NCBI RefSeq assembly: GCF_047238185.1
Contig: NZ_JBDFMI010000001.1
Coordinates: 1,550,001-1,614,000, forward strand
DNA: 64,000 nt
From: Bacillus_AD sp047238185
GTDB taxonomy: Bacteria > Bacillota > Bacilli > Bacillales > DSM-1321
Direction: 5' to 3'
Shown piece by piece: positions 49,990-58,851 of the stretch. The notes beneath the pieces are model-generated. The model was not told where the DNA came from, made no database searches, and worked only from the letters and a program-made list of their open reading frames with translations. The position numbers and the translations under genes are program-made. Position 1 is the stretch's first letter. Each line of letters opens with the position of its first letter.

Positions 49990-50175
49990 TTATATCGATT
50001 TTTTCATCCCGCATTTACGGCATTCCCTGACATATACATAGTTATGCACAGAACTTTTAAAATTGGCTTCACCGCAATTATCACAGCGGCCGGATACCTT
50101 ATCTGGATATTCATTATAATCATATATTTTTTCGATATCATATTTAATTGGTTCATTTGATGATTCAGCCTGCAT
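49990..50175 (-). CDS. Small zinc-finger-like protein, 61 aa
   Basis: A 61-residue soluble protein with two knuckles, CDNCGEANF and CRKCGMKKS, 19 residues apart: a zinc ribbon. The N-terminal part is acidic. AAGGTGA lies upstream of ATG. Family not recognised; such proteins often bind nucleic acid or a partner protein. Confidence 0.65.
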   Translation of the reverse strand: MQAESSNEPIKYDIEKIYDYNEYPDKVSGRCDNCGEANFKSSVHNYVYVRECRKCGMKKSI

Positions 50176-50222
50176 ATTCAGTCACCTTCAGTATCATTTC
50201 GTTTGTATGTATTCATTATACC

Positions 50223-50489
50223 TTACCCGTTCAGATTGACAAAGACAGTTAGCAGTATCCCGAAGAAAGTAACAGCAAAGAAAGCAAGTACATTAAAAAG
50301 AATGGCTACATATTTATAGGTGCCTTTATCGCTTTTAATGCCATAATAAAAACCGCCGATTGGACAAATAGCCATGACAATGACAAGATATCGGGCTATG
50401 GTTGGCGCTATTGGAAAGAGAAAAATAACAAAAAATAATAGAATGGATAGGGTGAAAAACGTGTATGATCTTAGTAAGTTTTGGTCCAA
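50223..50489 (-). CDS. Small membrane protein, 88 aa, three helices
   Basis: The AAAGGAGGAGG ribosome site lies inside a longer open frame, so the start must be downstream; the TTG at 50489 is nine bases from it. The product then begins with DQNLLRSYTFFTL and has three membrane helices. An ATG between them is out of frame. Family not recognised. Confidence 0.55.
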   Translation of the reverse strand: MDQNLLRSYTFFTLSILLFFVIFLFPIAPTIARYLVIVMAICPIGGFYYGIKSDKGTYKYVAILFNVLAFFAVTFFGILLTVFVNLNG

Positions 50490-50590
50490 GTTGTCATACC
50501 TCCTCCTTTCTAACATACCTTTCTGCATGGATATTTTCAAATAAATCATTCCGTATGTCCATAATAATTTTATTTTTATCCCCGGTGTAT

Positions 50591-52237
50591 TCAGTAGGGC
50601 TTGATCCATAGTTTGGTTAAATCAGCATATCCGAAGTAATTTGTTTGAACGTCACGGATATTCATAGAAAAGGGTATTTGCCGTTTTTCGTAATATAGCG
50701 GAATACAAAGCGATTGATCGTGCAAGTATTGCTCAATATCCAAGTGCAGGTGCATCCAATCTGTAAATGGTATTGTTGAATAGCGATTGGTATAATCGGC
50801 TAAAACAGGCTCCCGGCAGACCAATGGATACAAGGGTGAGTAACGGTTCTTCAGAAAATAAAAAAAGGAAAAAGAGTGATTTGGTTCTAAAACTTCGCCA
50901 TGGATAAACAAGTCGGCGCCATGCAAAGGATCCGGATCGTTCGCCATCTGTTCAAAAGGGATTCTTTTCAAGGTGACCGACAGTCCGTTCCTTTGTAGAA
51001 TATCTCGAAGCCAGTATGTTAAGGTTGAAAAATAATGAGTGTATGCGATTAGGATGGGCTCATCAATAATCAGCTTATTTCGCCTTGTTGGAGGTGTTTT
51101 TTTTATCGATCGTCCCATTAAGCAACCTTCGTGATTGATTCTCGCCCTTTTATGGATATCAGGTATCTCTTCCCTGTGTTCAGCGATGATGCCGTGGATA
51201 TAATCCCGTACTTCTTTTTGCGAGGTAGCAGAATGCCGGTATGGATTCATGATGACCAATCCAAATCCTGAATCGCTCTCGATTTCTGTTATATCGGCAG
51301 GCTCTTGTTCGTTGGAGCCTTGATACAAAATAGAAAAATCCTTTGGTACCTTTATGTATTCCACAGCATCAAGTAATGGCCTATGGCCAAAATGGGAAGT
51401 GAATGCGGTGAGAGCTGTTTTTTGCTCTGTATGTTCAACAAGATAGAAACTTCCTGTCCCTATCCATTTTCCTTTCGATTCCTTATAAATGCCAGCAGCA
51501 ACCGAGCATACTAGCTGAAGGGCGTATGGACAACCATCCGGGAAATCCAATTTTACGATCAATGGTGCGGGTGTATATACATGCTGAATGGGTTTCCATA
51601 AGTCTTCGAAATGTGCATCTTGCTTCATTGCCAGTAGTGATTCAACAATATCTTCAGCCCTTAATATCGTTCCATCATGGAAACGGACATCCTTCCTTAT
51701 GTAAAATGTTAGGGAAGTAGATGTGATGTCCCAGTTATGAGCCAAATCTGGCATGAAGGATCCATCTTCCTTCAGTGTGGCTAATCTGCTGAACACGTTG
51801 CTGGCAATGCTGGCGCTCAAAACGTCTGAAGCTTTCAGAGGATGTGTGTTAAGCACTGAATAGTGATGGGGGATAATCAAGGTATCTTTATCCAGGCTCC
51901 TGAAACCGAATGCTGTATGAAGTGCTGCCATTAAACGCTGTTTTGCCTCCTCGGACCAATGATAACGTATGAATTTGCTTACCTGGGCTAATTCATTCTG
52001 TTCTATTAGAATAAAGGCCTTATTGACATACTCTTCTTCAACGTTGCGTTTCCAATGAATCTGCGATTTGTGGCCGCGCCCTTTTCCGGGAACATACTCC
52101 AGCCATCCTTCGCCAGCCCATTTTATCAGCTTTCTTTTGGTTTGTTTCTGGCTTAATTCCAGTATGTTTGATAGATTTTCCATACTTACTGAATCTTCTT
52201 TTCTAGCTTGCCATAGCTTTAAAAGTGAGTGGTCCAC
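50591..52237 (-). CDS. SgrR-family regulator: winged helix fused to a peptide-binding-protein domain
   Basis: A 548-residue cytosolic protein. The N-terminal winged helix (about 1-95) includes ENLSNILELSQKQTKRKLIKW. From about 150 on it follows the family 5 solute-binding proteins (LAHNWDITSTSLTFYIRKDVRFHDGTIL, then AEDIVESLLAM), without signal peptide, so the domain senses a ligand inside the cell. The start is the GTG at 52237 after AGGAGGAGA; the longer frame lacks a ribosome site. E. coli SgrR has this architecture and activates a small RNA and the SetA sugar exporter. Here the divergent neighbour is also an MFS transporter. Confidence 0.85.
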   Translation of the reverse strand: MDHSLLKLWQARKEDSVSMENLSNILELSQKQTKRKLIKWAGEGWLEYVPGKGRGHKSQIHWKRNVEEEYVNKAFILIEQNELAQVSKFIRYHWSEEAKQRLMAALHTAFGFRSLDKDTLIIPHHYSVLNTHPLKASDVLSASIASNVFSRLATLKEDGSFMPDLAHNWDITSTSLTFYIRKDVRFHDGTILRAEDIVESLLAMKQDAHFEDLWKPIQHVYTPAPLIVKLDFPDGCPYALQLVCSVAAGIYKESKGKWIGTGSFYLVEHTEQKTALTAFTSHFGHRPLLDAVEYIKVPKDFSILYQGSNEQEPADITEIESDSGFGLVIMNPYRHSATSQKEVRDYIHGIIAEHREEIPDIHKRARINHEGCLMGRSIKKTPPTRRNKLIIDEPILIAYTHYFSTLTYWLRDILQRNGLSVTLKRIPFEQMANDPDPLHGADLFIHGEVLEPNHSFSFFYFLKNRYSPLYPLVCREPVLADYTNRYSTIPFTDWMHLHLDIEQYLHDQSLCIPLYYEKRQIPFSMNIRDVQTNYFGYADLTKLWIKPY

Positions 52238-52251
52238 AGTCTCTCCTCCTA

Positions 52252-52280
52252 ATAAAAGTGGACATATTTGATAAAAGTGG
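52252..52280. promoter_or_regulatory. Direct repeats in the sgrR-like/MFS divergent promoter
   Basis: ATAAAAGTGG occurs twice, at 52252-52261 and 52271-52280, in the same orientation, 19 bases apart. They are likely binding half-sites for the adjacent SgrR-like regulator, which would autoregulate and control the transporter. Confidence 0.5.
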
Positions 52281-52337
52281 GTATTTTTATCATTGTTTGT
52301 CTCCTTTACTATAACGTCATAGAAAGGAGGAGACAAG

Positions 52338-53597
52338 ATGAATTGGGCTAACTATCCACAGAATATACGTGTCCGGTTAATTACGTCCTTTTTTAACCGT
52401 TCATTGACAAGCGCTATTCTTCCATTTATGGCCCTATATTTCACTGGGCAAAAAGGGGAGGTTTGGGCAGGGACGTTTTTGGCTCTTACGGTGTTTGCTG
52501 CTATTGCGGGTTCAATAGTAGGCGGATATCTATCAGATAGATACACAAGAAAAAATGTGTTGCTGGTTTCTTCGTCAATTAGCGCAGCTATGTTTCTAAT
52601 GATGACGGTCAGTTTATTTCCTGTTCATCAATGGGTGGGATTATTTGCTTTTGCATATGTGGTGTATATCGTAGCAAGCGGTATCGGCAGGCCCTCGATG
52701 AATGCAATCATTATTGATTCGACCACATTTTCAAACAGGAAGGAAATCTATGCAGTTGAGTATTGGCTTACGAATCTATCAATGGCAATCGGGACAGCAT
52801 TGGGAGGTCTGTTTTATTCTAGGCACCAGTTGGGGTTATTCATTTGCTTGAGCGGGATAGCATGCTGTTTGCCAATTGCATATAGAATTTGGCTTCAACC
52901 TTCATTGGTGAATACCGCGGGCAGGCACCACAGACTGTTTCTGTTTGATGTATGGTCAAATTATCAAGCAGCACTTAGAGATAAAACCTTTGTTGCGGCT
53001 GTCTTAGGCAGCATGTGCATCTATTCAGCTGAGTTTTCTTTGAACAGTTATATAGCTGTTAGACTAAAAGCTCATTTTAAAACTATTCATGTAGACGGTT
53101 TTGATCTGAACGGGGTAAGGATGCTTAGCTTGCTCAATATTGAGAATATGGTGATTGTTGTATTATTGGCGTTTTTCATTACGAAAGTGATGAATCGTTT
53201 TAATAGGCTGAACGTTTTACGTTTGGGCCTGATTCTATACTCTGTTGGATACGCAGTTGCCGCTACAGCCAACCATTTAGTGTTGCTTATTCTGGTCAAT
53301 GCTGTCGCCGCAATCGGTGAATTGATGTATTCTCCAATTGCGGAAGCAGAAAAAGCCAATATGATGCCGCCTGATAAAAGAGGTTCATACTCCGCTTTTG
53401 CCGGATTAGGCTTCAATGGAGCCGAATTAATCGCAAGGTCATCGATCATTATTGGGGCATATTGTGCGCCGGCGATCATGTCTGTTTACATAGGAGGCAT
53501 TTCCTTCATTGGAATGGGGTTATTATTGATTACTTTCAGAAAGATGGCATTCAACCGCAATCAGCCAGGGTTTTATTCAGAATCTACTGATCTGTAG
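52338..53597 (+). CDS. MFS transporter divergent from the SgrR-like gene
   Basis: A 419-residue transporter with 12 helices. Motif A is GGYLSDRYTRKNVLL; the last helices contain AFAGLGFNGAELIA. It belongs to the DHA1-like multidrug group by length and motif; substrate unknown. AAAGGAGGAGACAAG precedes the ATG. The layout with a divergent SgrR-type regulator recalls E. coli sgrR/setA, so export of a sugar-like compound or peptide is one hypothesis. Its 3' end overlaps a minus-strand remnant by 14 bases. Confidence 0.85.
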   Translation: MNWANYPQNIRVRLITSFFNRSLTSAILPFMALYFTGQKGEVWAGTFLALTVFAAIAGSIVGGYLSDRYTRKNVLLVSSSISAAMFLMMTVSLFPVHQWVGLFAFAYVVYIVASGIGRPSMNAIIIDSTTFSNRKEIYAVEYWLTNLSMAIGTALGGLFYSRHQLGLFICLSGIACCLPIAYRIWLQPSLVNTAGRHHRLFLFDVWSNYQAALRDKTFVAAVLGSMCIYSAEFSLNSYIAVRLKAHFKTIHVDGFDLNGVRMLSLLNIENMVIVVLLAFFITKVMNRFNRLNVLRLGLILYSVGYAVAATANHLVLLILVNAVAAIGELMYSPIAEAEKANMMPPDKRGSYSAFAGLGFNGAELIARSSIIIGAYCAPAIMSVYIGGISFIGMGLLLITFRKMAFNRNQPGFYSESTDL

Positions 53598-53900
53598 AAC
53601 TCGGTTTTAGGGGTGTCAGTGTGAATGTCCCTGGAAGCTTACTTGGCGCGGATGCAGGCGAGCCTTTTGGAAAAGCCCAATTGATTCCTTGGTCTTCATG
53701 CAATTGATTGATGAATAAACCTATTTGAGCAATCGATGTAATAATGTCTCCCAACGTCCATTGGCGCAACAATACTTTTGGAAGACGCTCGCTTTCAGTG
53801 CCTGCTAGAAGGGAATGTGACATCTGCATCCTTTACTTCGCAGCAGAAATAATGGTTTTCCCCTATCATTTTACCATCTTGAGTAATCAAGGTTTTGGAT
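53584..53900 (-). pseudogene. C-terminal remnant of a SAM methyltransferase
   Basis: The last part reads RQWTLGDIITSIAQIGLFI and WAFPKGSPA then LPGTFTLTP, the closing motifs of a class I methyltransferase. Upstream, a second frame carries GENHYFC-like residues that fit the preceding strand, so a frameshift lies near 53800. The SAM-binding half is missing. It overlaps the 3' end of the MFS gene. It is a fragment with no expected function. Confidence 0.5.
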
Positions 53901-53982
53901 AGATAAGGGTACGCTACAGCTTTGTTTATTACGCTTGCTCATTTCTTTTGTTATAGTAAAAGAAGCAACGAAGGAGAGGAGT

Positions 53983-54924
53983 ATGGAAATGGCTGACTCG
54001 TTTTATATGGCAGGAGCAAAAGGAAAACAGATTTTTGTGAGAAAATGGGGCTCTGAACATCCAAAATCTGTCATTGTTATTATGCATGGAATGAACGAAC
54101 ATTCCAAGAGGTATTCTTCTTTGGCTGAATGTCTAAACCAGAGAGGCCACACGGTGTTTGCAGCAGATCTTCGTGGTCATGGGAAAACTGCTGATAGCAT
54201 AGAAAAGATCGGATTTTTGGATGAACATGGTTTTCAACATATAATGGAAGATATATGTATACTCATAGAGAATGTCCAAAAAGAATATCCGAAAAAACCG
54301 GTGTTCCTCATTGCCCATAGCATGGGCTCCTTTATAGCGCAACGATTTATACAACTTTATGGCAATCGGATCGACGGGGCTGTCCTGGTAGGAAGCGGTG
54401 GAAAAAGGCCGGATGCAAAAGCAGGCGCATTTATGGCTTCCGTATTGAAAAAATGGAATGGCGACAAACGATCGACTTTTCTCGAAAAGCTCATTTTCTT
54501 TGGGTATAATGCCCGTTTTGAAAAACGGACCTCGTACGATTGGCTATCGAGAGATCAGAGAATTGTTGATGATTATATATCCGATCCATATTGTGCACAT
54601 GTATTTCCACCCAGTTTTTATGTTCAATTCTTAACATTAATCCAACAAATTGCGGAACCGAAAAATGTGAACAAGGTATCTAATGCCCTTCCTTTACTTA
54701 TTATATCGGGCAGTCAGGATCCGGTAGGCAAATATGGAAAAAGTGTATCTAAGTTGGTGCGGCAATATGAGAAACATGGAATGGAAGATTTGAAGTATAC
54801 ATTATATCCGAATGGGCGCCATGAAATATTGAATGAGCTAAATAAGGATGAAGTAATGGAGGATATTTCTAATTGGCTGGATATGCACAGAGTTGATGAA
54901 CAAACCGTGAAGAAGAACACCTAA
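53983..54924 (+). CDS. Alpha/beta hydrolase, monoacylglycerol-lipase/lysophospholipase type
   Basis: A 313-residue serine hydrolase of the S33-like Hydrolase_4 family. The oxyanion strand is VIVIMHGMNEHSKRY, the nucleophile elbow is AHSMGSF, the acid is the Asp in ISGSQDPVG and the His is in PNGRHEILNE. No signal peptide, so it acts in the cytosol on lipid esters or similar. AAGGAGAGGAG before the ATG at 53983 sets the start. It is monocistronic. Confidence 0.88.
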   Translation: MEMADSFYMAGAKGKQIFVRKWGSEHPKSVIVIMHGMNEHSKRYSSLAECLNQRGHTVFAADLRGHGKTADSIEKIGFLDEHGFQHIMEDICILIENVQKEYPKKPVFLIAHSMGSFIAQRFIQLYGNRIDGAVLVGSGGKRPDAKAGAFMASVLKKWNGDKRSTFLEKLIFFGYNARFEKRTSYDWLSRDQRIVDDYISDPYCAHVFPPSFYVQFLTLIQQIAEPKNVNKVSNALPLLIISGSQDPVGKYGKSVSKLVRQYEKHGMEDLKYTLYPNGRHEILNELNKDEVMEDISNWLDMHRVDEQTVKKNT

Positions 54925-55010
54925 TGGAAAAGGCATAGCATCAAACAAGCCTTCCTGAGCTCATTTACGTCGTGAAGCTAAAAAGCATGGCAAATAGGTT
55001 TTTTATTGGT

Positions 55011-55319
55011 CTAAAATCGGAATCGCCAATAATTAGAAATAACTATCATCATAATGATATATATACCAATTATGTATTTATAAAACTGTAAAGCGGCTCC
55101 ACCGAAAATCAGAAGGGATAAAGGAATGGAGATAACGATTATTCCTAATATGATTACGGTCAATCCCGTTCTCGTAGTATACTTATTCTTATCGCCATAG
55201 AAATGCTTATCACTATAACCGATGAGTAACGTTAACATCTTTTTTACCCCAATTAAATAACCTAAATAAATTATACATATTCCTGCACCTAGTGTAGCAA
55301 TCGACCGTAAAGTGTCCAT
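55011..55319 (-). CDS. DUF3784-like small membrane protein, 102 aa
   Basis: Three hydrophobic helices. The first is followed by IGVKKMLTLLIGYSDK, similar to the LI-GY-N element of DUF3784 proteins, then a charged loop (FYGDKNKYTTRTG) and two more helices. Function unknown. GGAGTTGA lies upstream of ATG. Confidence 0.55.
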   Translation of the reverse strand: MDTLRSIATLGAGICIIYLGYLIGVKKMLTLLIGYSDKHFYGDKNKYTTRTGLTVIILGIIVISIPLSLLIFGGAALQFYKYIIGIYIIMMIVISNYWRFRF

Positions 55320-55432
55320 CAAATCAACTCCATTTTTTTACATAGGATATGTTAAGTACGTTTTATACTGAATAAAGTTTCACATTCTTTATATGTAAGA
55401 CACAGCAACGCATTAAATGAGGGAATAAATCT

Positions 55433-55585
55433 ATGGCTGAATGGGGATTACATGTTAGACGAAAAAATGGGAGGATAAAAGGGCATGTTTTAAGGGAGAG
55501 TCAAGAGTATAAGAATGGGAGTTTATTTGCAAGGTTGTTCATGTACGGCATTGAATTATACTCAGTAAGAGTGATCGTCATTTAA
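55433..55585 (+). CDS. Possible small protein, 50 aa
   Basis: Hand-translated frame starting MAEWGLHVRRKNGRIKG, basic, with GAGGGA nine bases before the ATG. It runs into the stem of the following terminator, which is unusual for a real gene but not impossible. No family recognised. Confidence 0.35.
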   Translation: MAEWGLHVRRKNGRIKGHVLRESQEYKNGSLFARLFMYGIELYSVRVIVI

Positions 55586-55603
55586 ACCGATCACTCTCTT
55601 TTT
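55568..55603. terminator. Terminator between the 55.4-kb stretch and uppP
   Basis: Perfect 10-bp stem AGAGTGATCG / CGATCACTCT with a 10-base loop and CTTTTTG. Confidence 0.85.
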
Positions 55604-55607
55604 GATA

Positions 55608-56396
55608 TTACAGGATAAAAAGAGCAAATAAAACGGCCAATAGTATTCTGTAATAAGCAAAAGCGCTCAAGCTTACTCTTTCCAATAATTTAAGGAAGGA
55701 TACTACTGCTAGCATCGCTACGATAAAAGCAGTTATGAAACCAACGATGAAAACAGGTATGTTTCCACCGGTAATAATATCGATATTTTTTAAGAGATCT
55801 AAACCGGTTGCACCGATCATGACAGGCAATGCGATTAAAAAAGAAAACTCCGCAGCTGTTTTCGGATTGGCTCCGACAAGGAGGCCGCCTGAAATGGTCG
55901 ATCCGGCTCTTGAGAAGCCAGGTAGAACCGCGAATATCTGGAATAGTCCAATTTTAAATGATTGCATGTATGTGAGCTGATCAATGGTTTCCGCTGTAAT
56001 TATCTTGTTTTTCTTGTCTGCATAAATCATTAAAAAGGCTCCAAGAATGAGAAAAGTCAATACATAGGCGGGTGAAAAAAGTGTTTTAATGAAATCATGG
56101 AATACGACTCCGACTAATCCAGCTGGAAGAATGCCTAGGAAAACGTGAATGATATTGAATCGCTTGTTGTCCTTTTTTAACGTTGCCGGATTCAATAACG
56201 ATACGTAACGTTTCCAGTAAAGAAAGGCAATGGCCAGCATTGACCCGAGTTGGATAACCACTTCAAAAACAGAAGCTGATTTTCCTTCAAAATGAATGAT
56301 GTGCCCCACCAAAATCATATGGCCGGTTGATGAAATCGGCAGGAATTCGGTAAGGCCCTCAACGATTCCCATAATAATGGCTTTTACTATATCCAT
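55608..56396 (-). CDS. uppP: Undecaprenyl-diphosphatase
   Basis: A 262-residue membrane phosphatase (BacA/UppP) that recycles undecaprenyl pyrophosphate for wall synthesis and gives bacitracin tolerance. Both active-site motifs are present: EGLTEFLPISSTGHMILV (residues about 14-31) and PGFSRAGSTISGGLLVG. GAGAGG before the ATG at 56396 supports this start over an in-frame ATG seven codons earlier. No bacitracin-sensing system is adjacent. Confidence 0.95.
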   Translation of the reverse strand: MDIVKAIIMGIVEGLTEFLPISSTGHMILVGHIIHFEGKSASVFEVVIQLGSMLAIAFLYWKRYVSLLNPATLKKDNKRFNIIHVFLGILPAGLVGVVFHDFIKTLFSPAYVLTFLILGAFLMIYADKKNKIITAETIDQLTYMQSFKIGLFQIFAVLPGFSRAGSTISGGLLVGANPKTAAEFSFLIALPVMIGATGLDLLKNIDIITGGNIPVFIVGFITAFIVAMLAVVSFLKLLERVSLSAFAYYRILLAVLFALFIL

Positions 56397-56666
56397 AAAA
56401 ACGTACCTCTCAATCACTTGTTATGAACTTCTGTTTACATTCAGCTCATTATCGCACTCTGTTGCAAAGGGAGTGTTTCATTTTTGTAAAGATTCTGTAA
56501 AATAGGGGGGGGTATATCTATGATTTACTGTTTATTCCCCTTGGATGGTTGTGCATTTATTGAAAAATCAGAAAATAAAAGGTATGAGAGCGTATTATTT
56601 CCCCGTATAGAAAAGATATATTAAAATAGTAGTAGGGAGAAATACTTATATAAAAGGGGTATCATT

Positions 56667-56867
56667 ATGAAAACACTTCTGCGCAATGCTGCCTACCTTA
56701 TTTGGATTGTAGGCATCACATTTTTTATTATGTTTTTATGCGGTCGTTGTGGACTATCATTTATAAATGAAATTTTGGTTGGATGTCTATCATTGTTTTT
56801 AAGTGGTTTGATTGCTTGGAAAACTTCCTCTGATCTATTAGTAGAGGAAGAGCAGCAACAACCTTAG
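56667..56867 (+). CDS. Small membrane protein, 66 aa
   Basis: Two helices (YLIWIVGITFFIMFLCG and ILVGCLSLFLSGLIAW) and an acidic Gln-rich tail. AAAAGGGG lies before the ATG and a terminator follows. The 270-base stretch before it has an eight-G run near 56505 and no clear gene. Family not recognised. Confidence 0.6.
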   Translation: MKTLLRNAAYLIWIVGITFFIMFLCGRCGLSFINEILVGCLSLFLSGLIAWKTSSDLLVEEEQQQP

Positions 56868-56899
56868 AAGAGCATTTCCGGAAGGAATGCTCTTTTTTT
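56868..56899 (+). terminator. Terminator of the 66-aa gene
   Basis: Stem AGAGCATTTCC / GGAATGCTCT and seven T. Confidence 0.85.
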
Positions 56900-57022
56900 A
56901 CAGAGGACGCACATAGTTTTTGCTTTTAATATGGTCTCGCAGCCGATCTTTATATATAATGAAGCAAGAAAGTTTGCCGTCAGAATGAAGGCATCCGGCA
57001 AATCTGCCGGAAGGGGGCGACT

Positions 57023-57337
57023 ATGATTATTTCTTTAAGAAACCTGTCAGGGGAGCGGAAAAAATATAGAGTGCTTGATATACGGCCGCGCGTCCGCCAA
57101 TTGATATATGTGATTGAGCCACCGTTCAAAAAAATGGAGGAAGAACGCCAATCAGGCTCCAACAGATATAGAGATCTTGAGTTCGATCGTATCTATGAAA
57201 TATACAGGGTGCACAATACTACTCAGATTTTGATAAGGGACAACGTAGGCAGCATTGTACATTTATATCGAAGCCAGTACAGAATAGTTGAGGAATTGAC
57301 AGCAATAGAAAGCACTCTATTGGATAAACATAGATAA
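57023..57337 (+). CDS. Hypothetical protein, 104 aa
   Basis: A soluble, strongly charged protein (MIISLRNLSGERKKYRVLD at the start, then EFDRIYEIYRVHNTTQILI). Predicted mixed beta/alpha. GGAAGGGGG precedes the ATG. No family recognised; stands alone. Confidence 0.55.
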   Translation: MIISLRNLSGERKKYRVLDIRPRVRQLIYVIEPPFKKMEEERQSGSNRYRDLEFDRIYEIYRVHNTTQILIRDNVGSIVHLYRSQYRIVEELTAIESTLLDKHR

Positions 57338-57492
57338 CACAACCAGTTAGCTCTTCCATATAAGGATATACTTGTATTCTTCCTTATTATCTTCCAAACA
57401 ATATTTCCTTCATGTATAGTTAGAATAAAGCGGAGTCAGGCAATAAAGTATTATAGGATGCTCTTTTATTACGTCTGAGGGAGTGACACATA

Positions 57493-57990
57493 TTGGCAAT
57501 CGATGCAGCCTTTTTAATTATGTTCATGATGTTTTATTTTTGGTACAGATACGTTAAAATCAGAAATCGGAAAAATACTCAGCCTCTTCAATGGGAAACG
57601 TGCCAATTCGAAATGCATTCGGATGTTTATGGAACAATGAATATCGGGAATCGTAAAATACCGGTTTATCAACCGGGGATTATGCATCATGGTGACATAA
57701 GAATGCATATTGCTGTGCAAAAAAACGGAATCACTCTTTTAGACATTCGATTGAAGGAAGAATCCTTAATGGCCCAGGTACCAGTCCATATTGCCATAAT
57801 GGAAGATAAAATGGACTATATGGTCGGGTTGCTGGACTGTTTCTATTCGGAAGGAAACATACGGAAAGAGGAATATGACTGGTCAAATCTTCATGTTAAA
57901 AACATTCGGCAGCTAAATAGAATGATTGGGCATGGCTGGATTACACCAAACTCTGAAGGCGCGTATATATGGAAAAAAACAATAAGTTAA
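57493..57990 (+). CDS. Hypothetical membrane-anchored protein, 165 aa
   Basis: TTG start nine bases after GAGGGAG. One N-terminal helix (AAFLIMFMMFYFWYRYV) followed by a basic stop-transfer (KIRNRKN) and a cytosolic domain with Met/His-rich stretch (MHSDVYGTMNIGNRKI, PGIMHHGDIRMHIAV). Terminator follows. Family not recognised. Confidence 0.55.
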   Translation: MAIDAAFLIMFMMFYFWYRYVKIRNRKNTQPLQWETCQFEMHSDVYGTMNIGNRKIPVYQPGIMHHGDIRMHIAVQKNGITLLDIRLKEESLMAQVPVHIAIMEDKMDYMVGLLDCFYSEGNIRKEEYDWSNLHVKNIRQLNRMIGHGWITPNSEGAYIWKKTIS

Positions 57991-58008
57991 TATGTACATA
58001 TAACCGTG

Positions 58009-58033
58009 AACCTCCTCTTATCAGGAGGTTTTT
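58009..58033 (+). terminator. Terminator of the 165-aa gene
   Basis: Stem AACCTCCT / AGGAGGTT with a six-base loop and T run. Confidence 0.82.
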
Positions 58034-58143
58034 CCTATCTTACTCGCCAGAAGAGGGACACATAACAGAGAATGCCGGTAAAATGCTGCAATCGCGAGTG
58101 AATCCGATGTTGCATTATCCTTAAAATTCTAATAATTCAGCTT

Positions 58144-58290
58144 TTAGAGGGGCAATACATTCAAAGCTTCTGTTATCAATAGAATATCTTTCTTTATTTC
58201 CTCCCGCAAAAGAGGATCCGGACATGTATAATACTCATCAACGAGTAGTTTTAGTTCATAGGTAAATAGGCATGCTTCTGAATATACCAT
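58144..58290 (-). CDS. Small protein, 48 aa; paralogue of the gene at 47635-47793
   Basis: Found by hand translation. Two predicted helices: CLFTYELKLLVDEYY, a TCPDP turn, then LREEIKKDILLITEAL. It aligns over 39 residues without gaps to the product at 47635-47793 (17 identities, including the turn Cys and Asp). GGAGGTG lies about nine bases before the ATG. The two copies are 10 kb apart on the same strand. Family and function unknown. Confidence 0.6.
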   Translation of the reverse strand: MVYSEACLFTYELKLLVDEYYTCPDPLLREEIKKDILLITEALNVLPL

Positions 58291-58442
58291 AACAAAAAGC
58301 ACCTCCGGTTAGGGTATAAGACTTAAAAACATTGTTTATTTTATCACAATTAAACGATATATATACTAATTTACCCACAAAATAGAACTATTTAACTATT
58401 TTTATTTTATTTTTTGATAGTCAAAAAGTATTGTGTATTTCC

Positions 58443-58718
58443 TTAGTGTTGAACATTACTGTCTTCACATTCCATGAAAAAGTCTTCAGGGAAATACGAA
58501 AACAAAATGCTTTTCGTTTTTATATTGATTTTGGGCTTCATTTCCCACCCAAGATCTAAAAACTCCACCCCCTCTTCCTTACAATCATTGATGGCACCTA
58601 ATTCGTTTTCTTTGTCAATAATGACTGCACGGCAATCGTTTTGGCTGACAAAGACACTGAATTCTTCATACATGGTTAAAGACCAATCATTTTGTGAATT
58701 GAAATCGATAAGCTGCAT
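58443..58718 (-). CDS. Hypothetical protein, 91 aa
   Basis: A small acidic soluble protein starting MQLIDFNSQNDWSLTMYEEF, with an FVSQNDCRAVIIDKENELG strand pair. The frame is open upstream but GAGAGGG before the ATG at 58718 sets the start. No family recognised. Confidence 0.5.
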   Translation of the reverse strand: MQLIDFNSQNDWSLTMYEEFSVFVSQNDCRAVIIDKENELGAINDCKEEGVEFLDLGWEMKPKINIKTKSILFSYFPEDFFMECEDSNVQH

Positions 58719-58851
58719 TCTTTTCCCTCTCTTTATCGTCTTTTTAGTAAAATGAAAGAATAGCATTGGCATGAGGAAGGGTCAATGATGGATTCTGTAG
58801 AATGGCATAAGAATAATAGGATTCATTAGAATAAGGGAGCGTGAAAGATGG

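Noticed and set aside
56520..56624. 34-codon frame after the eight-G run
   Set aside because: The G run gives a ribosome-like match but the product shows no family or helix pattern and the next gene has its own signals.
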